Assembly: GCA_003139955.1 (NCBI GenBank)
Contig: PLHK01000130.1
Span: 1 to 34,783 of the forward strand
DNA length: 34,783 nucleotides
Direction: 5' to 3'
Source of the DNA: Limisphaerales bacterium
GTDB lineage: Bacteria > Verrucomicrobiota > Verrucomicrobiia > Limisphaerales > UBA11358
The notes under the pieces are model-generated. The model was given only the letters and a program-made list of their open reading frames with translations. It did not search any database and was not told the DNA's origin. The position numbers and the translations under genes are program-made. Positions 23,875 to 32,587 of the stretch are shown in pieces (the first letter of the stretch is position 1; each line of letters starts with the position of its first letter).

Positions 23875-25617
23875 ATGTCCGAAGCGCAAGACAATACAAT
23901 CGCCTTGGTTTCTTTGGAGAAAATCCAGAAGGAATGGAATGACCTCACGTTGCGCGTGGCGCAGGCCGAGACCAAGCAAGCCGCGCTCGAACACGAAAAC
24001 AAGGGGCTACGCACATTGCTAGAGCGCGTCATTGAGCAACGGCAGAAATCCCACAGCGAACTTGTCACCCTCCTCACCACGCTGGTCAGCAAACTGCCGC
24101 TGAACGATGTGGGCGTTATCATCGCGCGACTGGTGGCGCATAACCAACACGTCGCCGAAGTCAGTGCCAGCCTCGTGAAAGGCAAGCTGGACGACAACCT
24201 TTTGCAGCCCGCCATTCTCAAAACGCTTGATAAAACCAAGCGTGATCTTGCCGAGGCCGCCAAGACGGAGGTGGAAAAATTGCTGAAACTGGACACGGCG
24301 TTCGAGCCGGATATGTTGCAAGCCTTGCTCGCCAACCCGGAAAATTTTTTCTCGCCCGCCGTGGCGCGCGCCAATCGCGGCTTTGTGAAAGGCCAGTTGC
24401 CACGCGAACGCATCATCAAAGATTTTGGCGCGGAGGCGCTGTTTTTTTTCAAGGATGTGACGACGGATGTGAAATTCAATCCGCGCCCCAAGCCGGAGGA
24501 AATCATGCTCGCGTTCAAGCCGGAGTTTGCCGAATTGCTCCAGCAAAATCCCGGTGCCGCCGCCGACCGCCGGACGGAACTGGAGGCGTTGCATCAAAAG
24601 ATCCGCCAGAGCCGTGAAAATACCGAGCCGGCTCGCACGCAAAAAACTGCGTTCCTGCGCCTATCGTTTTTTTTAGAACTGTTGCACTACTACGACCACC
24701 AGAGCACGGAATCACCGGATGTGGTTTTTGCCCAGCGTCTGCCGCCATTAATCGAGCAACTCGCCATCACCGGCGAACGCGACACGCTCGACGAAAAACT
24801 GCTTGAAGCGGTCGAGGCGTTGCTCGCGCTGATCATCATCACCGACCATCGCAAGGCCGTGGTCAACAACATCGGCAAGGCCGGCGGCCTCGCCCGCACG
24901 TTGCGCTACACGTTGGCTTTCCGTGTGGAAAAACTTTCCGACATGGATTCGCTGACGCAGGAGTGCATCAAGCATTTGATTCCACAGGGCAATGCACCCG
25001 CACCCGCCGCGCTCGCCACCGTGCTGCGGCTATTCAATCCGCATATGCAACAGGCCTGCATCCGCGCCATCACCGCGACCGACCGGTTGCGCAAGGAAGA
25101 CGCGGCCAAACTTGGCAAGGCGGTCGCGCAAGAACTCGGCCTCAAGGAAATGCTCGACCGGTTGAACGAGCAATCTTCCCTCTCGCCGGAACGCGAACGT
25201 CAGCTTGCGTGGGATCAAATCAAAGATCTCATCGGTTCGCGCGCCACGCCCAATGACATTGTCGCCGCGCTGCGCAAGCGGCTGCATTTCCGATACGATG
25301 CGGACGAAATCAAGCAAAGCTGGCTGATTCTCACCGAAGCCGACGCGATGGTTTTCGTCCGCGTGTTTTGTCTGCTGCCGTATTTGCCCGACGGCCAGAC
25401 CGACCCGGTCGCACGCGCCATTTTAGAATCTTTTGTCACCCGCCTCACCCATGAAAAATACGCCGTCACCTACGCAAAAGTCATTGCCGCTTTAAAAAAT
25501 CTTTTCAAGGTCAAGGCTGACAGCCCGGCGCTGCTAAATTTCATCACGCTCGTGAAATGGGTGGATGCCGCTGCCGCCGAAAAAATCTCCGCCGATATCG
25601 GCATGGTGAAGCCTTGA
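23875..25617 (+). CDS. Large conserved-looking hypothetical protein, coiled-coil N-terminus
   Basis: A 580-residue soluble protein with no membrane helix. An N-terminal coiled coil (LEKIQKEWNDLTLRVAQAET...LEHENKGLRTLLERVIEQ) leads to a long all-helical body; motifs such as LPRERIIKDFGAEALFFFKD, RLSFFLELLHYYDHQSTESP and LLPYLPDGQTDPVARAI do not match any family I know. The start is unclear: the frame opens with a TTG at 23815 and has ATGs at 23839, 23857 and 23875. The last is preceded by GGGTGA and gives a sensible MSEAQDNTIALVSLEK. It follows aspC by 100 bases and ends two bases from the convergent YkgJ-like gene. Confidence 0.77.
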   Translation: MSEAQDNTIALVSLEKIQKEWNDLTLRVAQAETKQAALEHENKGLRTLLERVIEQRQKSHSELVTLLTTLVSKLPLNDVGVIIARLVAHNQHVAEVSASLVKGKLDDNLLQPAILKTLDKTKRDLAEAAKTEVEKLLKLDTAFEPDMLQALLANPENFFSPAVARANRGFVKGQLPRERIIKDFGAEALFFFKDVTTDVKFNPRPKPEEIMLAFKPEFAELLQQNPGAAADRRTELEALHQKIRQSRENTEPARTQKTAFLRLSFFLELLHYYDHQSTESPDVVFAQRLPPLIEQLAITGERDTLDEKLLEAVEALLALIIITDHRKAVVNNIGKAGGLARTLRYTLAFRVEKLSDMDSLTQECIKHLIPQGNAPAPAALATVLRLFNPHMQQACIRAITATDRLRKEDAAKLGKAVAQELGLKEMLDRLNEQSSLSPERERQLAWDQIKDLIGSRATPNDIVAALRKRLHFRYDADEIKQSWLILTEADAMVFVRVFCLLPYLPDGQTDPVARAILESFVTRLTHEKYAVTYAKVIAALKNLFKVKADSPALLNFITLVKWVDAAAAEKISADIGMVKP

Positions 25618-25619
25618 AG

Positions 25620-26126
25620 TCACCGGAGAAAATCACGTTGCAGCGTCTGCATCAGGTCAGATACCGCCAGCATCAACTCGCCGCGCAATTCTGAATCATT
25701 TTCCGAAGCCTTCAAATCAATCGGCGCGCTCATCACGGCAGTGTAACGATGTGTCAAGGCCATTTGCTCGTCGCGATGACCGGTTGTACGCAGCAGGGCA
25801 CGGACTTTTTCCGCCTGAATTTTGGCGGTCTTAATTTTTTTCAACGCTGCATCCGCCGTGATTTCTTCCGCTTGGACTTTTTTCAGCAGCCCGCATTCAA
25901 ACAAGCGGCAACGCTTCGGACGGTCGTGGTAAATGCCGCAAAGTTTTCCATCGAAGCACGCGCACGGCTGCGCGAACGCCAGCTTCCCCTGCTCTTTTTT
26001 CGCCAGCGTCAAACCTAATTTTTTTAATCGCTGCACGTTGTCGCCGGCGCGCAATTCCACATCCGCAAACAGTGTGCTGTCGCAACACAAACCGCAGTTT
26101 GGACAAAGTTGTTCAACGCCATTCAT
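25620..26126 (-). CDS. YkgJ-family cysteine-cluster protein
   Basis: A 168-residue protein of the YkgJ/CxxCxxCC family. The N-terminal motif CPNCGLCC (Cys8, Cys11, Cys14, Cys15) and the later CACFDGKLCGIYHDRPKRCR and FECG supply the Cys set thought to hold zinc or an iron-sulfur centre; the family's role is unknown. After that the helical region shows AEEITADAALKKIKTAKIQ. The ATG at 26126 overlaps the stop of hrpB by ATGA, so it is coupled to that gene; a longer frame to 26501 lies inside hrpB and is rejected. Confidence 0.88.
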   Translation of the reverse strand: MNGVEQLCPNCGLCCDSTLFADVELRAGDNVQRLKKLGLTLAKKEQGKLAFAQPCACFDGKLCGIYHDRPKRCRLFECGLLKKVQAEEITADAALKKIKTAKIQAEKVRALLRTTGHRDEQMALTHRYTAVMSAPIDLKASENDSELRGELMLAVSDLMQTLQRDFLR

Positions 26127-28657
26127 CGCCAGAAATGTTTCGGATACTTTCGCGCCAGTTCTGATTTTATTTTTGGATAGTGTTCGCGCCAAAAGCTCGC
26201 CAAGTCCTGCGTCACTTGAATCGGTTTCATGCCCGGCGTCAAAATATGCACCGTCACCGGCACGCGCGCCATCGCGACTTTGGGCGTCTGGTTCACGTCG
26301 TAAAGTTCTTGGATGCGGAGCGAGATGAACGGCGACTTGCCGTTTTCGTAATTCACCTTCGGCGTGCGCCCATTCGGCAATGTCAATCTTTCGGGCGCGT
26401 GCTTGTCCAAAAGTTCCCGCTGCGCCTGCGACAGCCAGGACATCACGATGGGTTTGACTTCGCGTTCCTTGATGTCTTTGTAATTCACCGCGCCGTGACA
26501 TAACTGCTCGATAATGGATTTTCTATCGTCGTCCCTGATCGCTGGCAATTGCAGATCCGCGCACTCCTGGCACAACAAATTCAGCCGCGCGAGCCATTGC
26601 TCGACATGATGATCCCAGTTCGGCAACAGCAATCTTCCCGCTAAAATTTCATCCGCGAGCAGGCGCGCCGCCGCGTCGGCGGGTGGAGGGTCAATGCGTT
26701 TCGCCGACAATGCCAAATCACGAAACTTTAACAGTTCGGCGGCCAATACGCGTTTCTGCTGCGCATCAAATTGGACATGCACATCGCTCTTGATGTCGTC
26801 TGGAAATAATGCGCGCAGCCACTCGACCTCCACGGCCGTGCCGAGCGAGAGAATCGTGTTCACTTCGCGGTCGCGTCCCTCGATCTCGCGAATCTCCGCC
26901 GCCACGAAGAGCGGACTATGTTGCACGACGCTCTCACGCGCCAGCACGCCGCGCCGTCCATGAACCAGTTCACAGCGCAAAGTTCCCTGATCCATCCGCC
27001 GCGCTACTCGGTCGCTGAAGCCGATCAGAATACACTTCTGTAGATTTTCGTCTTTAACTTCATTTGGCCGCATATCGAGGCCTTCATCCTTGGCGATGCG
27101 TAGAAATTGGTCGAACAGCGGCCCGACTTGTTTCGCGGTGACGGCGTGAATGCCCAGCTTGCGGCACGCGTCCACGCGGAATTGATTGTTGAACGCAAAA
27201 CTCCATGCGCGCATCAGAATCCAAAAATCCGACGACGCTTTTTCGCCAAGCAAATCTTCACGCGCAGAATCCACTTCCTTGCCGCAGTTGCGCAACAACA
27301 AGTCCCTCCCCTGCGTCAACGCCGCGACGAGACATGCTTGATGCACGCAACCATATTCCTGCGCCGCGAGGAGCATTCTCGCGTAACGCGGATGTAATGG
27401 AAACGCCAGCATTTTGCGCCCGACCGCCGTGATTTTGTTTTCGTGAATCGCTCCCAAATCCGTCAACAGTTCTTCCGCGTGCGCCAATGAAATCTCATCC
27501 GGTTTTTCCAGCCAGCGAAACTTGCGCAGTTCCTCCACGCCCGACGCTTTCAGCGTCAGCACGACCTCCGACAAATCGAGCCGCTTGATTTCCGGCAATT
27601 CCTGTGCTGCGCGATGCGCGTGTTCCTCGCGCGACCACAACCGCATACACAAGCCCGGCGCGGTGCGGCCCGCGCGGCCCGCGCGCTGGTCAGCGGATGA
27701 TTGCGAAATTTTGTCAATGAGCAGCGTGTTGATGCCGCGATTCGCGTCGTAGCGCGCCACGCGGGCGAGACCGGAATCAATCACCAGCCGCACGCCGTCA
27801 ATTGTAAGTGATGTTTCTGCGACATTTGTGGCGACTACTACTTTGCGCTTGTCATAGCGCGCGACGGCGGCGTCCTGGTCGCGCGGCGGCAATTCTCCGT
27901 GCAGCGCCAACAAAATAAATCCCTTCGCCTCGCTCGTGTGGCGGATGGCCTCGATGGTCTGCGAGATTTCAAAACCACCGGGCATAAAGACGAGCACGTC
28001 GCCCTCGCCGCCGCAGTGCACATACCGGCTGAACGCGTCTGCCGCCTGTTCCCAAACGGGGCGTTTATCGCTGTAAGCGGGCAGCTCGGCATATTCGTGC
28101 TCCACCGGAAACATACGACCTACGGAAGCGAGGACCGCGCAGGGCGAAAGATACTTTTTCAACTCGCCCGCGTTCAACGTGGCGGACATCACCGCGAGCA
28201 TGAGGTCGGGCCGAAATTTTTCCTGCTGGTCGAGCGTTCGCGCGAGCGTGATGTCACCGTAAAGATGTCGCTCGTGAAATTCATCAAACAAAATCGCCGA
28301 CACGCCGGACAATTTCGGATCATTGATCATCTGCCGCAGCAACACACCCTCGGTCACAAAGCGAATTTTCGTCTTGGCCGAGGTGCAGTTCTCAAAGCGG
28401 ATTTGATAACCGACCTCCTCACCAAGTTTTACGCCCAATTCCTGCGCCACGCGCGCGGCGAGCAGGCGCGCGGCGAGTCGGCGCGGTTGCAAGACAACCA
28501 CTTGGCCGCTGCCAAGCAAGCCGTGCTTGAGCAATATCTGCGGCACCTGCGTGCTTTTGCCGGAGCCGGTGGGCGCGGACAAGATGAGCCGCTTGTCGCG
28601 TTGCAGGCGTGCAATGATGTCGCGTTCGATTTCGTAAATGGGCAATGGCTCGGCCAT
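26123..28657 (-). CDS. hrpB: ATP-dependent RNA helicase HrpB
   Basis: An 844-residue DEAH/RHA helicase of the usual HrpB length. Motif I is SAPTGSGKSTQVPQ (27-40), motif Ia VVLQPRRLAARLLA, motif II FDEFHERH (DEFH at 125-128), motif III MSATLN, motif IV VFMPGGFEI, and motif VI QRAGRAGRTAPGLCMRLW. The C-terminal HrpB-specific domain includes ELLDKHAPERLTLPNGRTPK and ends SFWREHYPKIKSELARKYPK. HrpB unwinds RNA with ATP; its cellular substrate is poorly defined. It is followed by the YkgJ gene, coupled by ATGA. There is no Shine-Dalgarno before the ATG. Confidence 0.95.
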   Translation of the reverse strand: MAEPLPIYEIERDIIARLQRDKRLILSAPTGSGKSTQVPQILLKHGLLGSGQVVVLQPRRLAARLLAARVAQELGVKLGEEVGYQIRFENCTSAKTKIRFVTEGVLLRQMINDPKLSGVSAILFDEFHERHLYGDITLARTLDQQEKFRPDLMLAVMSATLNAGELKKYLSPCAVLASVGRMFPVEHEYAELPAYSDKRPVWEQAADAFSRYVHCGGEGDVLVFMPGGFEISQTIEAIRHTSEAKGFILLALHGELPPRDQDAAVARYDKRKVVVATNVAETSLTIDGVRLVIDSGLARVARYDANRGINTLLIDKISQSSADQRAGRAGRTAPGLCMRLWSREEHAHRAAQELPEIKRLDLSEVVLTLKASGVEELRKFRWLEKPDEISLAHAEELLTDLGAIHENKITAVGRKMLAFPLHPRYARMLLAAQEYGCVHQACLVAALTQGRDLLLRNCGKEVDSAREDLLGEKASSDFWILMRAWSFAFNNQFRVDACRKLGIHAVTAKQVGPLFDQFLRIAKDEGLDMRPNEVKDENLQKCILIGFSDRVARRMDQGTLRCELVHGRRGVLARESVVQHSPLFVAAEIREIEGRDREVNTILSLGTAVEVEWLRALFPDDIKSDVHVQFDAQQKRVLAAELLKFRDLALSAKRIDPPPADAAARLLADEILAGRLLLPNWDHHVEQWLARLNLLCQECADLQLPAIRDDDRKSIIEQLCHGAVNYKDIKEREVKPIVMSWLSQAQRELLDKHAPERLTLPNGRTPKVNYENGKSPFISLRIQELYDVNQTPKVAMARVPVTVHILTPGMKPIQVTQDLASFWREHYPKIKSELARKYPKHFWR

Positions 28658-28714
28658 GAAAGTTAAAGAATAAGCGAACCGGCGACCGGACTGAAATTTT
28701 TCTGAAGGATTTAT

Positions 28715-29602
28715 TCAGCTCGCCGACAATTCCGCAGCACGAACGGTGTTTTGCAACAGCATCGCAATCGTCATCGGGCCGACGCCGCCGGGATTGGGCG
28801 TGATTTTACCGGCGATGAGCTGCACGTTCGCAAAATCCACGTCGCCGACAAGTTTGGTGCCGGTCTTGGAAGTTGTGTCTGAAATACGATTCACGCCCAC
28901 GTCCATGATGACAGCACCCGGTTTGACCATGTCGGCTTTCACAAATTCCGCCACGCCTATTGCGGCAATAATGATGTCTGCGCGGCGACAATGTTCCTTT
29001 ATGTCGCGCGTTGCCGAATGACAAATTGTCACGGTGGCGTTGGCATTTCCACCTTTTTGACAAAGCATCGCGGCCATCGGTTTGCCAACGATGTTGCCGC
29101 GTCCAAGCACGACTACTTCCGCACCATCCGTTTTCACGCCGGAACGCGCGAGCAATTCCATTACGCCTGCCGGCGTACAAGGTTTAAAACCAGTTTCGTC
29201 GCCGAGCATGAGCTTGCCGACGTTCACCGGATGAAAACCGTCCACGTCCTTGGTCGGCAGCACGGTCGCGAAGACCACCGATTCGCGGATTTGTTTTGGC
29301 AAGGGCGCTTGCACCAGAATGCCGTGCAGGTGTGAGGCGGAATTTAGTTTGCCGATCAGCGCGAGCAGTTCCGCTTCTGAAGTTTTTTCCGGTAGAACGT
29401 GCGTTTCGGAAACGATGCCGAGTTCGGCACAGGCTTTTTCCTTGCGTCTGACATAAACTTTCGACGCCGGATCTTCGCCCACGCGCACAAACGCAAGGCC
29501 GGGAACCACGCCGCGTTTTTTCAATTCCGCAACACGGGCAGAAAGTTCGCGCTGGATTTGCGCCGCAATGGCGCGGCCGTCAACGACGTTGACTGCTGGC
29601 AT
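28715..29602 (-). CDS. folD: Bifunctional methylene-THF dehydrogenase/cyclohydrolase
   Basis: A 295-residue FolD, making 10-formyl-THF from 5,10-methylene-THF with NADP. Catalytic residues are seen as YVRRKEKACAELGI (Tyr50, Lys54). Other signatures: GILVQAPLP, KDVDGFHPVNVGKLM, FKPCTPAGVMELL, VVLGRGNIVGKPMAAML (the usual Ser after GR is Gly here), ATVTICHSAT, GAVIMDVGVNRI, and TPNPGGVGPMTIAMLLQNT. The ATG at 29602 gives MPAVNVVDGRAIA; the upstream TTG is less likely. It overlaps the SH3b gene by 23 bases, so it is probably cotranscribed with it. Its one-carbon product would feed methionine and purine synthesis. Confidence 0.96.
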   Translation of the reverse strand: MPAVNVVDGRAIAAQIQRELSARVAELKKRGVVPGLAFVRVGEDPASKVYVRRKEKACAELGIVSETHVLPEKTSEAELLALIGKLNSASHLHGILVQAPLPKQIRESVVFATVLPTKDVDGFHPVNVGKLMLGDETGFKPCTPAGVMELLARSGVKTDGAEVVVLGRGNIVGKPMAAMLCQKGGNANATVTICHSATRDIKEHCRRADIIIAAIGVAEFVKADMVKPGAVIMDVGVNRISDTTSKTGTKLVGDVDFANVQLIAGKITPNPGGVGPMTIAMLLQNTVRAAELSAS

Positions 29603-30767
29603 TGGAACTGGCGCGCGGGCTGGCAACGCGGTTCAGGTTCTCCGGCAGGTTGGTGGAGACGACGTAGATTTTCTGGATTGTCAGCACCGGCGTCGCGTTC
29701 CAACGCTCGGACATACCTTCCTCGCCGGTCACGATGATTTGAAAATCATCATAGCGGGAGAGATCCAAATTGGTGCTCGTTGAATAAAGATAATTGATCG
29801 CCTTGCCGCTGTCCCAGTCATAAAGCTCATAATAAGTCGGAGCGACAATGCTCACCGACCGACGCACATAACCTTCATGTGTGACCACGCGGGGCGGCGG
29901 CGGATTCGTGTCAACCGCCGTAATGGGTGCCGGAGCATTGGTATCAATGGCTACGGTCGGAGCATTCGTGTCGGCAGCGGCAGGTTCATTGGTATCCGCA
30001 ACCGGCGCGGACGGTTCAGTCACGATAGGCTGCGCTTCCGCCACAGTGTTGGTGGTCGGCGGCGGGACGACGGCCACGGGCGTTTCAACAGGTGCCGGAG
30101 CGGTATTGGTCGGTTCCACCGTTGGAGCCGGCTCCTGATTCAAATACATGGCTGCCACGAACGCGAACGCATTGGTGGGCGTCTCGATTTGCGTCCAGTC
30201 ACCCTTGGCATTCAGCGCATTGACCGCCGTTCCTTTTTCCAGAATGCCCAGCACACTGTAATTTTCACCCGGCCCGGCACGTAGATTGAGTCTTTTGACA
30301 GAAACCGTCTTGTTCGTCGCGTCGATAAATTTTGAATTGACCCAGACTTCGGTGCCGGATGGCAGCGCAATCTTTGCCCATTGCGCCGGCTCATCGGCGG
30401 CATGTTTGTCCAAGTTGATCTGGGAAATGACGGAGACGCTATCGCCTTTTTTCAAGTGATAAATGACTTCGCCCTTCAGGCCGGCCTGGCCGCGCACATT
30501 GAGATTCTCGGAAAGCACTGTGGCCGGTCCAGCGACGAGCGCGACGGTCGGCTCGGAAATCTTTCTGACCGCCTTTTTCCTTTTGTGCGCGACGGCGGCC
30601 TTCTTTTTTACGGGCGCAACGTCATTGGTGCTTTCCACGGTCGTCGGCGCAGCCACCGTCGTGACGGTGGCTGGCGCCGGAATTTCCGGCAGCGTATTCG
30701 TGTTCACCTGCGCCACGACAGACGTGGCGATCATCATCCCCAAAACCAGCCAGCAGTTCGTTTTCAT
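29580..30767 (-). CDS. Exported protein with two bacterial SH3 (SH3b) domains
   Basis: A 395-residue protein with a signal peptide (MKTNCWLVLGMMIATSVVAQ). Two SH3b repeats follow a basic linker: the first at about 80-150 (NLNVRGQAGLKGEVIYHLKK, VWVNSKFID), the second at about 155-210 (LNLRAGPGENYSVLGILEKG, GDWTQIE). Then comes a 100-residue Pro/Thr/Ala linker with repeated DTNAP-type units and a C-terminal beta domain (YYELYDWDSGKAINYLYSTS). SH3b domains bind cell-wall peptides, so an envelope role is likely but the partner is unknown. The start overlaps the rluB-like stop by ATGA and its tail overlaps folD. Confidence 0.87.
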   Translation of the reverse strand: MKTNCWLVLGMMIATSVVAQVNTNTLPEIPAPATVTTVAAPTTVESTNDVAPVKKKAAVAHKRKKAVRKISEPTVALVAGPATVLSENLNVRGQAGLKGEVIYHLKKGDSVSVISQINLDKHAADEPAQWAKIALPSGTEVWVNSKFIDATNKTVSVKRLNLRAGPGENYSVLGILEKGTAVNALNAKGDWTQIETPTNAFAFVAAMYLNQEPAPTVEPTNTAPAPVETPVAVVPPPTTNTVAEAQPIVTEPSAPVADTNEPAAADTNAPTVAIDTNAPAPITAVDTNPPPPRVVTHEGYVRRSVSIVAPTYYELYDWDSGKAINYLYSTSTNLDLSRYDDFQIIVTGEEGMSERWNATPVLTIQKIYVVSTNLPENLNRVASPRASSNASSQRR

Positions 30768-31477
30768 AAATCAGTAGTCAAAGTTTTAATTTCCACCGCG
30801 CTCAGCGTCCGCCATTTCCCCGGCTTCAATTCGCCGAGCCGGATTTTTCCGATCTGCGTCCGCTGCAATTTTTTCACCGTGATCGCCTGCGACTCGAAGA
30901 GCCGCCGCACCTCGCGGTTTTTGCCTTCGCCCAGTTCCAGTTCCACCACGCATTTCGCGCGTGTGCCGGAAACGATCCGCGCCGACAGCGCCTTCAATTT
31001 TTCACCCTCGTGAAAAATACCGCGCTTGAACAACTCCAGCGTCGCCGGCGTCACTTCGCCCTCGACGCTCGCCAGATACTTTTTGCGGACGCCGTAGCGC
31101 GGATGGGTCAGGCGCAGCGCGAATTGTCCATCATTCGTCAGAAAAATCAATCCTTCACTGTTGTAATCCAGCCGGCCGACCGATTGGACGGTTTCCCACT
31201 CGCGCGGCAGCAGTTGATAAATCGTCGGCCGGTTCAACTCATCCTTGCGCGAACACACGCAGCCCGGCGGCTTGTTCAGCGCGGCGTAGATCAGTTTTTT
31301 TGGGCGGACAACTTTTCCGTCCACCGCCACCTGGTCGTGGTCGGGGTCAACCTTGGAACCGAGCAGCCTGACCACCTGGCCGTTGACCGCCACGCGTCCT
31401 TCCAAAATCAACTGCTCGCCCGCCCGGCGCGAAGCCACTCCGGCATCGGCGAGAAATTTTTGAAGACGAACGCTCAA
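30764..31477 (-). CDS. Pseudouridine synthase, RluB/RsuA family
   Basis: A 237-residue pseudouridine synthase. An S4 RNA-binding domain spans residues 3-50 (VRLQKFLADAGVASRRAGEQ, VNGQ). The catalytic motif is VGRLDYNSEGLIFLTNDG with Asp104, followed by RKKYLASVEG and the RluB/RsuA block ELGEGKNREVRRLFES. It isomerises a uridine in rRNA (RluB/E/F or RsuA site not decided). The start is a TTG at 31477; the frame stays open upstream but contains no ATG or GTG, and the S4 domain starts at residue 3, so nothing seems missing. It precedes the SH3b gene with an ATGA overlap. Confidence 0.93.
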   Translation of the reverse strand: MSVRLQKFLADAGVASRRAGEQLILEGRVAVNGQVVRLLGSKVDPDHDQVAVDGKVVRPKKLIYAALNKPPGCVCSRKDELNRPTIYQLLPREWETVQSVGRLDYNSEGLIFLTNDGQFALRLTHPRYGVRKKYLASVEGEVTPATLELFKRGIFHEGEKLKALSARIVSGTRAKCVVELELGEGKNREVRRLFESQAITVKKLQRTQIGKIRLGELKPGKWRTLSAVEIKTLTTDL

Positions 31478-31501
31478 GTCGTTAAATGGCCGAACCGCGA
31501 A

Positions 31502-31553
31502 CCGTTGAATCGTTGAATCGGCTTTACAATTTAACCATTCAACGATTCAACGG
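31502..31553. repeat. Perfect 17-bp inverted repeat built of GTTGAATC units
   Basis: CCGTTGAATCGTTGAAT (31502-31518) is the exact reverse complement of 31537-31553, with an 18-base AT-rich spacer. Each arm is itself a tandem pair of an 8-base GTTGAATC-type unit. It sits between the small basic protein gene and the pseudouridine synthase gene and lacks a T tract. Confidence 0.85.
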
Positions 31554-31554
31554 G

Positions 31555-31710
31555 TTACGCTTCCGGTTTTGTTTTGCGCAGGCCGGTGATCTTGTCGCCG
31601 GTTTTACGCTGGCCGCGCTTTTCGAGGAGCGCCGTGCGTTCAAAACGCTTGAGGACATTGCGCTTGCCGCCCAAGGTGGACGCCGCGCGGAGACTGCGAT
31701 GCTGTGACAT
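31555..31710 (-). CDS. Small basic protein, Chlamydiae/Verrucomicrobia type
   Basis: A 51-residue very basic protein starting MSQHRSLRAASTLGGKRNVL, with KRFERTALLEKRGQRKTGDK and ending GLRKTKPEA. This is the small basic protein family (TIGR04137 by my recall) limited to Chlamydiae, Verrucomicrobia and relatives, probably associated with the ribosome. The ATG at 31710 gives the normal N-terminus; a frame to 31776 adds unrelated residues. It is the best taxon marker in the window. It lies directly beside the 31502 inverted repeat. Confidence 0.9.
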   Translation of the reverse strand: MSQHRSLRAASTLGGKRNVLKRFERTALLEKRGQRKTGDKITGLRKTKPEA

Positions 31711-31792
31711 AAAATATTTTGGTTGGTTTCGGTTAAAAACGAGCGCAGAGAATAGCCGGTTTTCACATGATTGCAAACGGTTAATTCAGGTT

Positions 31793-31823
31793 GGTAGGGC
31801 CGCGCAGCAACGCCCGCCCTACC
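31793..31823. repeat. Dispersed palindromic repeat, short copy
   Basis: GGTAGGGC (31793-31800) pairs with GCCCTACC (31816-31823) around CGCGCAGCAACGCCC. It is the short version of the element at 17815-17866, in inverse orientation, and lies two bases from the stop of the protease gene, where it could also work as a hairpin end. Confidence 0.75.
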
Positions 31824-31825
31824 GA

Positions 31826-32587
31826 TCAATATACGAGGACGAGGACGGCCGCATCCTGTGCCGACTGCACCACATCCTCAAACGGCGGGGTGGCCGTCTG
31901 CAAAGACTTAGGCTCCTTCAATTTGCTGTCCACCTCCGGCACCGACTCCAGAAAGCTCAAGAGCAAACTGCTCTTCACCGCGTAATTCACATTCTCCGGC
32001 AAAGCCCCGCTCGCCGCCAGTGCCACCGCCGCATCCAGCTTGGCCGATACGATTCCAATCACGTTGCCATGTTCATCCACCAATGCGCCGCCCGAATTGC
32101 CCGGCTGCACCGGCACGCTGATTTGAAAATAGCGCGGGTCATCCCCCGCGCCGGACAGCGACGTGATTTCCCCCTTGGCCAGCTTGGGCGAAAATCCCTG
32201 CAACGACGGGTCGGGAAAACCAATCGTCGCCACCGTGCCGCCCAGATGCGCCGAGCGGCTCGCGGCAATCGGCAACGGAGAAAATTTTCCATCCGCTTTC
32301 AACAAAGCCAGATCATTCGCTGCGTCCACTTGAACAACTTTGGCATCAACCGTTCCTGCGCTTGTGACCAGACTAACTTTCGTCGCCGCCTTGACCACAT
32401 GATAATTTGAAATCAAATAACCATCGTCCGTGATGAAAAAACCTGTGCCGCTGGCCGTTGGATTTTCCGATGAAGTGGAATTTGAATCTGGTTTTTCTTT
32501 TTTGGGAACAAAGGCAGCGGAAAGTTGCTGTGCTTCGGCAATTTCTTCAGGAGAAATTTTCCCTAACCCGACCATTGAGTCACGCAA
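31826..32587 (-). CDS. Trypsin-like serine protease, probably 5'-truncated Sel1 fusion
   Basis: A 253-residue reading from a TTG; the trypsin-like fold is complete. Catalytic residues are His63 (SNYHVVK), Asp92 (AANDLALLK) and Ser165 (QPGNSGGALV), with GTGFFITDDGYLISN before them and GNVIGIVSAKL after. The same frame stays open upstream to a stop at 32834-32836 and, from about 32743, encodes one Sel1-like repeat (GLFYEDGTGVPKNNVEAYKW) that runs straight into this protein. No ATG, GTG or TTG exists in that extension, so the original start and any earlier Sel1 repeats seem lost. It may be a pseudogene or rely on the internal TTG. A DegP-like PDZ is absent. Envelope proteolysis is the family role. 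Confidence 0.75.
   Translation of the reverse strand: MRDSMVGLGKISPEEIAEAQQLSAAFVPKKEKPDSNSTSSENPTASGTGFFITDDGYLISNYHVVKAATKVSLVTSAGTVDAKVVQVDAANDLALLKADGKFSPLPIAASRSAHLGGTVATIGFPDPSLQGFSPKLAKGEITSLSGAGDDPRYFQISVPVQPGNSGGALVDEHGNVIGIVSAKLDAAVALAASGALPENVNYAVKSSLLLSFLESVPEVDSKLKEPKSLQTATPPFEDVVQSAQDAAVLVLVY

Noticed and set aside
26127-26501. Longer N-terminus for the YkgJ-family gene
   Set aside because: It would lie entirely in another frame of hrpB, and the ATGA overlap at 26123-26126 gives a proper start.
27899-28666. 255-codon frame on the plus strand
   Set aside because: Antisense to the N-terminal half of hrpB, whose helicase motifs are complete.
31502-31553. CRISPR repeat
   Set aside because: Only one inverted pair of units with no spacer array or cas genes.
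31574-32410. 278-codon frame on the plus strand
   Set aside because: Antisense to the serine protease and to the small basic protein gene; Arg/His-rich product without motifs.
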